From the NCBI RefSeq assembly GCF_049472655.1, contig NZ_JAQNCS010000017.1, positions 1 to 57,969 on the forward strand: a DNA stretch of 57,969 nucleotides. The letters are read 5' to 3'. Below, piece after piece: positions 7,835 to 16,320 of this stretch. Origin of the DNA: Deferribacter abyssi. GTDB taxonomy: Bacteria; Chrysiogenota; Deferribacteres; Deferribacterales; Deferribacteraceae. The position numbers and the translations under genes are program-made. The notes under the pieces were generated by a model that searched no databases, was not told the DNA's origin, and was given only the letters and a program-made list of their open reading frames with translations. The stretch's first letter is position 1. Each line of letters begins with the position of its first letter.

Positions 7835-9513
7835 GTAAAATAAAAGTTCTCCCCGAACATATAGCAAATAAGATAGCAGCAGGAGAGGTTGTTGATCGAC
7901 CTGTAAATATTGTGAAAGAGTTGGTGGAAAATGCGCTTGATGCTGGTGCTACTGAAATTAAGATTGAAATTTTGGACGGTGGGGTTTCACTAATTAGAGT
8001 GTATGATAATGGTATTGGAATAGAACAAGAGGATCTGCCACTCACTATAATGCGCTTTGCTACTAGCAAAATTGATACTTATGAAGATTTATTTAAGATA
8101 AGTACGTACGGTTTTAGGGGAGAGGCTTTAGCTGCTATAAGTTCTGTAAGTAATTTTAATATAAAGAGTGGAAGTTATGAACTGTCTGTTGATTTTGGAA
8201 AGGTTGGAAAAGTAACACCAACTCCTTTTTATAATGGTACAATTGTTACTGTTAAAAATCTTTTTTCAAAAATACCCGCAAGATATAAATTTTTAAAATC
8301 ACCTATTAGTGAGCAAAAAGAAATTATAAAATATATAAAACAAATAATACTGCTAAATCCCGATAAATCCTTTAAATTGATTGGTAATGAGAAAGTATTG
8401 TTAGAGTTCGGTGGTAATGAAACCTTAATTAATAAAGGAAAGAAAATTTTTGGAGTAGATGAGTTAGAAGAAGTAAATTATGAGGAAGATGGCTTACGAA
8501 TTAGTGGTTTAATAAGTCTGCCAAATGTTCAAAAATTTAGAAAGGACAATATTTTTATTGGCGTAAATAAAAGAGTTATAAAAGATAATATGATTGTACA
8601 ATCCATATTGCAAGCATATTACAGAAAAATACCTGATAATAGATATCCTGTAGCATCTATAAATATTGAAGTTCTACCTGATTTTGTGGATGTGAATATT
8701 CATCCAGCTAAGATGTTTGTAAAATTTTATAATTCCAATAAAGTATTTAAGGCTGTTTTTAATGCTGTAAATAAAACACTAAACTTTTCTAAAAAAAATA
8801 CTTGTGAAAAGACTGAATATTCTAACAGTGAGATGGCGTTATCAAATTACCATAACGTTGGTGAAGATAATATTAAATATACTGTTGATTTAACAAAATT
8901 AATAGAAATTGAAAACGTTAAAGATCTTCAGAAAGAGAATTTTATTAATAATGAAAATAATGATTTAATAATTTTAGGTCAACTTTTCAGTACTGTTATT
9001 GTAGTTGAAAAAGGGGAAGAAGTTCTATTTATTGATCAGCACATTGCCCATGAAAGAGTGTTATACGAAAAGCTAATGAAGAAAGATAATCCAATAAACT
9101 CAGTAATTTTAACAGAACCATTTTTGTTAGAGTGTGGAAGTGATGAAATTGTATTTGCTATAGAAAACAGAGAAAAATTAATAAATTGCGGAATTGATTT
9201 AGAAATTTTTGGTGAAAAAATTTTAAAAATTAATTCATTACCTGCTGAGATATTGAATAAAAATATAGAAGAGGAAATAAGGAGCATTCTTGTAAAAAAT
9301 GATTTAGATAATAACAACAATTTTATAGAACCTATTTATTTAAATATTGCATGTAAATGTGCTATCAAAGCTGGAGAGAGACTTCTTATGGACGAAATGA
9401 AAAAACTAGTAAGTAATCTCTTTAAATGTGAAAATCCTTACACATGTCCCCATGGTAGGCCAATAATATTTAAACTTAACAAAAATGAGTTGTTTAAAAA
9501 GTTTCATAGATAA
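7831..9513 (+). CDS. mutL: DNA mismatch repair protein MutL
   Basis: A GHKL-type ATPase that couples mismatch recognition by MutS to strand incision. N-terminal motifs: ELVENALDAG (from residue 30), DNGIGI and GFRGEALAAI. The C-terminal dimer domain carries the nuclease metal motif as DQHIAHERVLYE (Asp402 on), with Ile where most have Ala, plus ACKCAIKAGE and a CPHGRP end. It should therefore nick DNA itself, as in bacteria without MutH. It has 560 residues. It overlaps accA by ATGA and touches miaA with no gap, so the three are one transcript; mutL-miaA pairing is common. Confidence 0.95.
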   Translation: MSKIKVLPEHIANKIAAGEVVDRPVNIVKELVENALDAGATEIKIEILDGGVSLIRVYDNGIGIEQEDLPLTIMRFATSKIDTYEDLFKISTYGFRGEALAAISSVSNFNIKSGSYELSVDFGKVGKVTPTPFYNGTIVTVKNLFSKIPARYKFLKSPISEQKEIIKYIKQIILLNPDKSFKLIGNEKVLLEFGGNETLINKGKKIFGVDELEEVNYEEDGLRISGLISLPNVQKFRKDNIFIGVNKRVIKDNMIVQSILQAYYRKIPDNRYPVASINIEVLPDFVDVNIHPAKMFVKFYNSNKVFKAVFNAVNKTLNFSKKNTCEKTEYSNSEMALSNYHNVGEDNIKYTVDLTKLIEIENVKDLQKENFINNENNDLIILGQLFSTVIVVEKGEEVLFIDQHIAHERVLYEKLMKKDNPINSVILTEPFLLECGSDEIVFAIENREKLINCGIDLEIFGEKILKINSLPAEILNKNIEEEIRSILVKNDLDNNNNFIEPIYLNIACKCAIKAGERLLMDEMKKLVSNLFKCENPYTCPHGRPIIFKLNKNELFKKFHR

Positions 9514-10431
9514 ATGAGGATTCCTGTAATTACTGGACCTACAGCCACTGGAAAAACAGATTTTGTATTAAAACTAGCTGAGTATTTTGATATTGAAATT
9601 ATTAGTGCAGATGCTTATCAGGTTTTCAAATATATGAATATTGGAACTGCCAAACCGACAAAGAATGAACTTGATAAAGTTAAACATCATTTAATAGATA
9701 TTTTAACTCCTGATAATAACTATTCAGCAGGAGATTTTTTTAATCACGCCGAAAGTTTAATTAAAGATATTCTGAATAAAGGAAAAATGCCTGTTATAGT
9801 TGGTGGTACTGGCTTATACGTTGAGTCTTTAACAAAAGGCATCTTTAAAGGACCCTCAAGAAATGAAGAAATAAGAAAAGAGCTCAATGAAATAGCTTGT
9901 GAAAAAGGGATACCCTTTTTACATAAAGAATTAAAAAAGGTTGATCCATTGTATGCTTCAAAGGTTTCAGAAAATGATTTGGTAAGGATAATTAGAGCGT
10001 TGGAAGTTTATAGAATTTTAAACATACCTTTTACTGAGGCTCATAAACTTTTTCATAAAAGACCTGAATTTAAGTATAATGTATATGTTTTTTACAGAAA
10101 TAGGAACAAATTATACTCACTAATTAATGAAAGGGTTGATAAAATGTTTGACGTTGGGTGGATTGATGAAGTGAAAAATTTAAATCAACTGGGCTATGAC
10201 AGTAAATATTCATCTTTTAAGGCTATTGGGTATACAGAAATTGAAAATTTTTTAAAAAATGGTGGAGATATTGATGACATAAAAAATGATATAAAAAAGA
10301 AAACAAGACGTTTTGCTAAAAGGCAATTTACATGGTTTAAACACATGGATAAAACTATTTGGATAGATGTAGATAGGTTAGATTTTAAGGATATCATGAA
10401 AAAACTTATAACTTCTTTTGAAATAACATAA
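9514..10431 (+). CDS. miaA: tRNA dimethylallyltransferase
   Basis: Adds a dimethylallyl group to A37 of tRNAs that read codons starting with U. The Walker A motif GPTATGKT is at residues 8-15. DAYQVFKYMNIGTAKP, VGGTGLYV and the late RRFAKRQFTWF segment are family signatures. At 305 residues it is full length. The ATG follows the mutL stop directly, so translation is probably coupled. No clear terminator follows; the next gene has its own promoter. Confidence 0.95.
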   Translation: MRIPVITGPTATGKTDFVLKLAEYFDIEIISADAYQVFKYMNIGTAKPTKNELDKVKHHLIDILTPDNNYSAGDFFNHAESLIKDILNKGKMPVIVGGTGLYVESLTKGIFKGPSRNEEIRKELNEIACEKGIPFLHKELKKVDPLYASKVSENDLVRIIRALEVYRILNIPFTEAHKLFHKRPEFKYNVYVFYRNRNKLYSLINERVDKMFDVGWIDEVKNLNQLGYDSKYSSFKAIGYTEIENFLKNGGDIDDIKNDIKKKTRRFAKRQFTWFKHMDKTIWIDVDRLDFKDIMKKLITSFEIT

Positions 10432-10458
10432 AAAAATTATAGTTTCATTAAGCAAAAC

Positions 10459-10487
10459 TTGACTTTGTTAAGTCATAGTAGTAATAT
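10459..10487 (+). promoter_or_regulatory. Promoter of the hom operon with internal dyad
   Basis: TTGACT (10459-10464), 17-bp spacer, TAATAT (10482-10487). A perfect inverted repeat TGACTT-tgtt-AAGTCA (10460-10475) overlaps the -35 box and could be an operator. A GGAGGT ribosome site (10501-10506) stands 11 nt before the hom ATG, a rather long spacing. Confidence 0.6.
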
Positions 10488-10517
10488 CCACAAAATTTTT
10501 GGAGGTAAAGTGCAAAT

Positions 10518-11834
10518 ATGGGTAAGAGTATAAACGTAGGAATTATTGGGTATGGTACAGTAGGTAGTGGTACTATAGAAGTTTTGTTAGATAATAAAAT
10601 AACCATTAAAAGAAAAACAGGTATCGATATAAATGTGAAATCTATTGCAGATTTAAAAATAAACGAAAAAGATGATAAATATTTAAAAGAGATTCCTATA
10701 AAAACTACTAATGCCTATGATATAATCAATGATTCAGAAATAGATATTGTAGTTGAATTAATTGGCGGTTATAATCCTGCCAAACAGTTTATTTTAGATG
10801 CTCTAAAAAAAGGTAAGCATGTAGTTACAGCCAACAAAGCTCTATTAGCAGTAGATGGGTTAGAGATTTTTAAGCTTGCTGATGAGTTGGGTTTGCATCT
10901 TGGATTTGAAGGTAGTGTTGGAGGTGGAATACCAATAATTAGAGTTATCAAAGAAGATTTGGTCGCTAATAATATCAATGAGATTTATGGTATAATTAAT
11001 GGGACAGCAAACTATATTTTAACAAAAATGGATTTGGAGAAAAAAGAGTTTGCTGAAGTATTGAAAGAAGCACAACAACTAGGTTATGCAGAAGCGGATC
11101 CTACTTTTGATGTGGAAGGAATAGATACTGCACATAAAATAACAATTTTAGCTACCCTAGCTTTTAATACTGTTATTCCGTATGAAAAAGTTTTTGTAGA
11201 AGGGATATCTAAAATTAAACAGGTTGATATAGATTTTGCTAATAAGTTAGGGTGTAAAATAAAACTGTTAGCCATAGCTAAAAAACATGAACATGATATT
11301 GAAGTGAGAGTGCACCCAACTATGATTCCTGAAAGATATATTCTCTCGAAAGTTGTTGATGTTTTTAATGCAATATATCTTGTTTCAGATAAAGTTGATA
11401 GGACAATACACTATGGAAGAGGGGCAGGAGCGAAACCTACTGGTAGTGCAGTTGTTGGAGATATCATTAATATTGCTAAGTGGATAGAAAGTGGATGTAA
11501 AAAATCATCACCTATTTTAGGATTCAAAGATAAATATACTCAATACTATCCTGTCAGAGATATTAATGATATTAGATCATCTTTTTATCTTAGGTTTAAT
11601 GCTCTTGATAAGCCAGGAGTTCTTTCCAAAATAGCTGGTATATTAGGAAAATATAGTATAAGTATAAGTTCAGCTATACAGCCTGGCGAAAATTCTCCAG
11701 GGGATGTAGTTCCCTTAGTTTTTATGACTCACGAAACTTTGGGGAGAAACATCACAAATGCAGTAAATGAGATAGATAGTTTAGATGTAGTAAAAGAAAA
11801 AACTGTTGTAATAAGAGTAGAAGGTAAAAGATAA
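10518..11834 (+). CDS. hom: Homoserine dehydrogenase
   Basis: Reduces aspartate semialdehyde to homoserine. The N-terminal NAD(P)-binding loop GIIGYGTVGSG starts at residue 8. The catalytic core has GLEIFKLAD...GSVGGGIPI and the INGTANYILT segment. A C-terminal ACT domain (about residue 355 on, YLRFNALDKPGVLSKIA) is the usual site for threonine feedback. The 438-residue length is typical of the monofunctional enzyme with ACT. It heads the operon hom - PGM-like - lysC - cimA, and its stop overlaps the next ATG (TAATG). Confidence 0.95.
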   Translation: MGKSINVGIIGYGTVGSGTIEVLLDNKITIKRKTGIDINVKSIADLKINEKDDKYLKEIPIKTTNAYDIINDSEIDIVVELIGGYNPAKQFILDALKKGKHVVTANKALLAVDGLEIFKLADELGLHLGFEGSVGGGIPIIRVIKEDLVANNINEIYGIINGTANYILTKMDLEKKEFAEVLKEAQQLGYAEADPTFDVEGIDTAHKITILATLAFNTVIPYEKVFVEGISKIKQVDIDFANKLGCKIKLLAIAKKHEHDIEVRVHPTMIPERYILSKVVDVFNAIYLVSDKVDRTIHYGRGAGAKPTGSAVVGDIINIAKWIESGCKKSSPILGFKDKYTQYYPVRDINDIRSSFYLRFNALDKPGVLSKIAGILGKYSISISSAIQPGENSPGDVVPLVFMTHETLGRNITNAVNEIDSLDVVKEKTVVIRVEGKR

Positions 11835-12994
11835 TGAAATATATTGTGTTGTTATGTGATGGAATGAGTGACTATAAAATAGATATACTTAATAATAAAA
11901 CAGTACTAGAATACACGAGAGCAGCTAATTTTGATAAAATTGCCAAAGAGGGTAGGTGTGGATTTATTTATACTACCCCTAATGATTGGTATCCTGGCAG
12001 CGATGTTTGTAATTTGAGTATTTTTGGATACAATCCATTGGAAGTTTATACTGGTAGAAGCCCCATTGAAGCTGCAAGTATTGGTGTTAATTTAGGTGAA
12101 AATGATTTTGCTTTCAGATGTAATCTTGTTACTTTAGATGATAAAAAAGAGATAATGGAAGATTTTAGCGCTTATCATGTTGATAAAGATACTGCAAAAA
12201 AGGTGATTGACTATTTGAACGAACAGTTTAAAGACTACAACGTGGAATTTTATGCTGGAGTTGGTTACAGAAATATAATGGTAATTAGAAACTGTGATTT
12301 TGAAGTGAAAACGACTCCTCCTCATGATATTATGGGACAGTCTATTAAAAAATATTTACCAACAGGTAAAAACGCTGAAATATTGAACGAGTTAATTAAA
12401 AAATCATGGCAATTACTTGATAAAAAATTTAAAAAAGTGAATTCAATATGGCTTTGGGGAGAAGGGAAAAAACCAAATTTAGTTTCTTTTGAAGAAAAAT
12501 TTGGTATAAAAGGAGCAGTTGTAGCTGCCGTAGATTTGATAAGAGGAATAGGGAAGTTGGCAGGTATGAAATTGATTGATGTACCAGGTGTCACAGGATT
12601 TATTGATACTAACTTTGAGGGTAAAGCTCAGTATGCTATAAATGCTTTAAATGACTATGATTATGTATATATTCATGTAGAAGCTCCAGATGAAGCTGGG
12701 CATATGGGTAGTTTGGAAGAAAAGATTAAAGCTATTCAAAACATTAATGACAAAATGTTACCCATTATTGTTGATAATTTAAAAAGGTTTGATAAATATA
12801 GATTACTTATTACTCCAGATCATCCAACTCCGGTTGAAATTAGAACCCATGCTTCTGAACCAGTTCCTGCAATAATTTGGGGAAGCGATATAGAACCAGA
12901 CCAAAACGAATTTTATGATGAAAATATTAAGCCATCTTTTGAAATTAGGGATGGTTATAAAATAGCCGAATTATTTATTAGGAGGTCTAAATGA
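11834..12994 (+). CDS. Phosphoglycerate-mutase-like enzyme, proposed homoserine kinase
   Basis: A 386-residue alkaline-phosphatase-superfamily protein of the archaeal-type, cofactor-independent phosphoglycerate mutase (ApgM) group. Metal and catalytic residues are visible: Asp9 (LLCDGM), Ser56 (PGSDVCNLS), Asp286 and His290 (APDEAGH), and Asp329-His330 (TPDHPTP). The family includes a clade proposed, from repeated linkage to threonine genes, to serve as a non-homologous homoserine kinase. This gene sits exactly between hom and lysC with overlaps on both sides (TAATG and ATGA), which supports that role. No ThrB-type GHMP kinase is in the window. Alternative: an ordinary glycolytic mutase. Fold call is firm, substrate is inference. 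Confidence 0.8.
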   Translation: MKYIVLLCDGMSDYKIDILNNKTVLEYTRAANFDKIAKEGRCGFIYTTPNDWYPGSDVCNLSIFGYNPLEVYTGRSPIEAASIGVNLGENDFAFRCNLVTLDDKKEIMEDFSAYHVDKDTAKKVIDYLNEQFKDYNVEFYAGVGYRNIMVIRNCDFEVKTTPPHDIMGQSIKKYLPTGKNAEILNELIKKSWQLLDKKFKKVNSIWLWGEGKKPNLVSFEEKFGIKGAVVAAVDLIRGIGKLAGMKLIDVPGVTGFIDTNFEGKAQYAINALNDYDYVYIHVEAPDEAGHMGSLEEKIKAIQNINDKMLPIIVDNLKRFDKYRLLITPDHPTPVEIRTHASEPVPAIIWGSDIEPDQNEFYDENIKPSFEIRDGYKIAELFIRRSK

Positions 12995-14220
12995 GCTTAG
13001 TGGTAATGAAGTTTGGTGGTACTAGTGTAGGTTCTATTGAAAAAATCAAAAATGTTGCAAAGCGTGTAGCAAAAAAGAAAGATGAAGGATATGATGTGAT
13101 TGTAACGGTTTCTGCCATGGCAGGAGAAACCGATAGGCTTATAAATTTAATTAAAGAAATTGAACCAAAATATGATCCTAGAGAATATGACATGGTAGTT
13201 TCAACTGGAGAGCAGGTTAGTATTGGTCTTTTGGCACAAGCTCTGAAAACTATGGGTTATGATGCTATTTCGTTTACTGGTTTCCAAATAGGTATGATTA
13301 CAGATGGTGCACATTCAAAAGCAAGAATTAAAAAAATAACAGGAGAAAGGCTTAGACAAGCTTTAAAAGAAGGAAAAATTTGCGTAGTGGCTGGATTCCA
13401 AGGGATATTCCCCGAAACAGGTGATATAACAACATTGGGAAGAGGTGGATCAGATACCACTGCTGTGGCGATTGCTGCAGCAATGAAAGCAAATGTTTGT
13501 GAAATTTATACGGATGTGGATGGTGTATATACTGCCGATCCTAGAATTGTTAAAAATGCTAAAAAATTAGATAAAATATCTTATGAAGAAATGTTAGAGT
13601 TAGCATCCCTGGGTGCTAAAGTGTTACAGTCAAGAAGTGTAGAGTTTGGTATGAAGTATGGAGTAGATATTATGGTTTTATCATCATTTGAGGAAAAACC
13701 AGGAACTTTAGTTACAAAGGAGGATAAAGATATGGAAAAAGTAATAGTTTCAGGGGTAACTTGCGACAAAAATCAAGCAAAAATCACTATTACTGAAGTC
13801 CCAGATAGACCAGGAATTGCAGCTGATATTTTTGAAGAGCTTGCAAACCATAATATAAATGTTGACATGATTGTTCAGAATGTAAGTACTCAAGGTAAAA
13901 CTGACATATCATTTACAGTTGCTCAAACAGATTTATTAAGAGCTCATGAGCTTTGCAAAAAAATATCCAAAAAAATAGAAGCATCAAAAGTATTGGCTGA
14001 TGAAAATATTGCTAAGGTTTCAATTGTTGGTGTAGGAATGAAGAGCCATGCTGGTGTAGCTGCCAAAATGTTTAAAACATTAGCAGAAAACAATATTAAT
14101 ATTCAGATGATTTCAACTAGTGAAATAAAAACTTCTTGTGTGATTGACGAAAAGTTTACCGAACTTGCTGTTAGAGTACTACATGATAAATTTGTGAGGG
14201 AGGGGGATGATGTCTCGTAA
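12991..14220 (+). CDS. lysC: Aspartate kinase
   Basis: Phosphorylates aspartate, the first step to lysine, threonine and methionine. The kinase motif KFGGTSVG is at residues 7-14. GRGGSDTTAVAIAAA and EIYTDVDGVYTADPR follow, and there are two C-terminal ACT repeats (ITEVPDRPGIAADIF; VSIVGVGMKSHAGVA) for allosteric control. At 409 residues it is the monofunctional form. It is preceded by AGGAGG and overlaps the upstream gene by ATGA. The last 11-14 bp overlap cimA. An internal start for a beta subunit, known in some relatives, is possible but not evident. Confidence 0.95.
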   Translation: MSLVVMKFGGTSVGSIEKIKNVAKRVAKKKDEGYDVIVTVSAMAGETDRLINLIKEIEPKYDPREYDMVVSTGEQVSIGLLAQALKTMGYDAISFTGFQIGMITDGAHSKARIKKITGERLRQALKEGKICVVAGFQGIFPETGDITTLGRGGSDTTAVAIAAAMKANVCEIYTDVDGVYTADPRIVKNAKKLDKISYEEMLELASLGAKVLQSRSVEFGMKYGVDIMVLSSFEEKPGTLVTKEDKDMEKVIVSGVTCDKNQAKITITEVPDRPGIAADIFEELANHNINVDMIVQNVSTQGKTDISFTVAQTDLLRAHELCKKISKKIEASKVLADENIAKVSIVGVGMKSHAGVAAKMFKTLAENNINIQMISTSEIKTSCVIDEKFTELAVRVLHDKFVREGDDVS

Positions 14221-15787
14221 GATAACGCTTTATGATACCACTTTAAGGGATGGTACTCAAGCTGAAGATGTTAATTTTACCGTCCCAGACAAAGTAAGAA
14301 TAGCTGAAAAACTTATCGATTTTGGTATAGACTATATCGAAGGGGGATGGCCAGGATCTAACCCTCGTGATATCGAATTTTTTCAGTCAATTAAAAAATC
14401 AAATGTCTCTATTGACCGTATAGCTGCTTTTGGTAGTACCAGACGTGCAAAAAAATCTTGTGACAATGATGAGATCTTGCAAGCTTTATTACAGGCTGGT
14501 GTACCTACGCTAACAATTTTTGGTAAGACATGGGATCTCCATGTTACAGAAGCATTAAAAATATCTTTAGAGCAAAATTTAGAAATAATATATGATACAG
14601 TTCAATATTTGAAAAAAAGGGTTGATACTGTATTTTATGATGCTGAACATTTTTTTGATGGGTATAAGGCAAATAAGGATTATGCGATTAAAACACTTAA
14701 AGCAGCTATAGAGGGTGGGGCTGATTGTCTTGTTTTATGTGATACTAATGGTGGTACAATGCCTGATGAGCTTGTAGAAATAATTGAAGCTGTTAAAAAA
14801 GAGGTTGGGGATTATCCCCTTGGTATACACAGTCATAATGATAGTGACTGTGCTGTTGCAAACTCATGTCTTGCTGTTAGACATGGTATAGTGCATGTTC
14901 AAGGGACTATAAACGGTTACGGTGAAAGATGTGGAAATGCTAATTTGTGCTCTGTTATCCCAAATCTTCAGTTAAAATACGGTTATGAATGTGTTTCATC
15001 TGAACAGTTAAAGAAATTAAAAGAAGTTTCAAGATTCGTAAACGAGCTAGGTAATTTAAAACATAATATTCATCAACCTTATGTTGGTAGATCTGCGTTT
15101 GCACATAAAGGCGGTGTTCATGTTAGTGCCATTCTAAAAAATTCTAGGACATATGAGCATGTTCAACCAGAACTCGTCGGCAACAAGCAAAGAGTACTTT
15201 TATCGGATTTAAGCGGAAAAAGTAATCTCATTTATAAAGCGAAAGATTTTGGGCTAGATATTGATCCAAAAGATGAAAGGATTACACAATTATTACAGCA
15301 GCTTAAAGAACTTGAAAATAAAGGTTTTCAATATGAAGGGGCTGAAGCATCTTTTGAGTTATTGATAAGAAAGGCCATGGGTACATTTCAAAAATTCTTT
15401 GATTTATTAAGTTTTCGTGTGATAGATGAAAAAAGGAGTGCTATAGAACCGCCTTTTGCGGAAGCTACGGTAATGTTAAGAGTAGGTGGTGAAATTGAAC
15501 ATACAGCCGCAATAGGAAATGGACCTGTAAATGCCCTCGATAATGCATTAAGAAAAGCACTGGAAAGATTTTATCCAAATTTAAAAACAGTTCAATTAGT
15601 AGATTATAAAGTTAGGATCTTAACGGGAAAAGATGGTACAAAAGCATTAACAAGAGTATTGATAGAGTCTAAAGATGATAAGGATACTTGGGGTACTGTT
15701 GGAGTTGCCCATAATATCATTGATGCTAGTTATCAGGCATTAGTAGATTCAATAGAATATAAGTTATTTAAAGATGCTTATAAGTAA
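14210..15787 (+). CDS. cimA: (R)-citramalate synthase
   Basis: Condenses pyruvate with acetyl-CoA to citramalate, opening a threonine-independent route to isoleucine. It belongs to the DRE-TIM (HMGL-like) superfamily: YDTTLRDGTQAE at the N-terminus, the metal-binding GIHSHNDSDCAVAN, and a C-terminal LeuA-type dimerisation and regulatory domain (after about residue 390). At about 525 residues it is the long CimA type rather than isopropylmalate synthase. Two ATGs are adjacent (14207 and 14210); the GGAGG at 14199-14203 is better spaced for the second. It is last in the aspartate operon. It resembles isopropylmalate and homocitrate synthases, so the substrate call rests on overall similarity. 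Confidence 0.88.
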   Translation: MSRKITLYDTTLRDGTQAEDVNFTVPDKVRIAEKLIDFGIDYIEGGWPGSNPRDIEFFQSIKKSNVSIDRIAAFGSTRRAKKSCDNDEILQALLQAGVPTLTIFGKTWDLHVTEALKISLEQNLEIIYDTVQYLKKRVDTVFYDAEHFFDGYKANKDYAIKTLKAAIEGGADCLVLCDTNGGTMPDELVEIIEAVKKEVGDYPLGIHSHNDSDCAVANSCLAVRHGIVHVQGTINGYGERCGNANLCSVIPNLQLKYGYECVSSEQLKKLKEVSRFVNELGNLKHNIHQPYVGRSAFAHKGGVHVSAILKNSRTYEHVQPELVGNKQRVLLSDLSGKSNLIYKAKDFGLDIDPKDERITQLLQQLKELENKGFQYEGAEASFELLIRKAMGTFQKFFDLLSFRVIDEKRSAIEPPFAEATVMLRVGGEIEHTAAIGNGPVNALDNALRKALERFYPNLKTVQLVDYKVRILTGKDGTKALTRVLIESKDDKDTWGTVGVAHNIIDASYQALVDSIEYKLFKDAYK

Positions 15788-15870
15788 TGTGTACAGTTTT
15801 GGAGTTTATAAAATGACTTTATAATTAATTGCCAAATTTTAGTATTGATTAATTATATGGAGGATTTGAC

Positions 15871-16320
15871 ATGGCATTAAATCAATTTGTTATTTTTACT
15901 CTTTTAGATGAAAAATTTGCTATAGATATAATGAAAGTGGATGAAATTATAAGAATGATGGAAATTACTCCTATTCCCAAAGCTAACTATTTTATCGAAG
16001 GGATAATAAATTTACGTGGTAAGGTTATTCCCGTAATAGATTTAAAAAAGAAACTGGGATTAGAGGAAACAGAGTATACAAAAACTACAAGAATTATTGT
16101 GGTGAATATAAGAAACAAAAAAATTGGAGTGATAGTTGACAGTGTTGATGAGGTTGTAAGAATTGACGATAATAAAATTGAAGATGCGCCAGCTGTTTCA
16201 TCAGGGATTGATGATAATTTTGTAACTGGTGTAGCAAAAACTGATAAGGGTCTGATAATAATTATAGATATTGAAAAAGTTTTTTCTGAAGAAGAAACTG
16301 ATAGTCTAAGTAATTTTTAA
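15871..16320 (+). CDS. cheW: CheW-like chemotaxis coupling protein
   Basis: A 149-residue single CheW domain. Such proteins connect chemoreceptors to the CheA kinase at the inner membrane. Typical segments are LDEKFAIDIMKVDEIIRMM, PIPKANYFIEGIINLRGKVIPVIDL and IGVIVDSVDEV. A GGAGG stands about 6 bp before the ATG. No receptor, CheA or CheY is nearby; it is instead coupled by TAATG to recG. Only a weak promoter candidate is seen in the 83-bp gap upstream (TTGCCA at about 15829). Confidence 0.9.
   Translation: MALNQFVIFTLLDEKFAIDIMKVDEIIRMMEITPIPKANYFIEGIINLRGKVIPVIDLKKKLGLEETEYTKTTRIIVVNIRNKKIGVIVDSVDEVVRIDDNKIEDAPAVSSGIDDNFVTGVAKTDKGLIIIIDIEKVFSEEETDSLSNF

Noticed and set aside
15788..15870. 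Terminator or strong promoter between cimA and cheW
   Set aside because: No hairpin is visible and TTGCCA near 15829 has only a poor -10; not enough to annotate.
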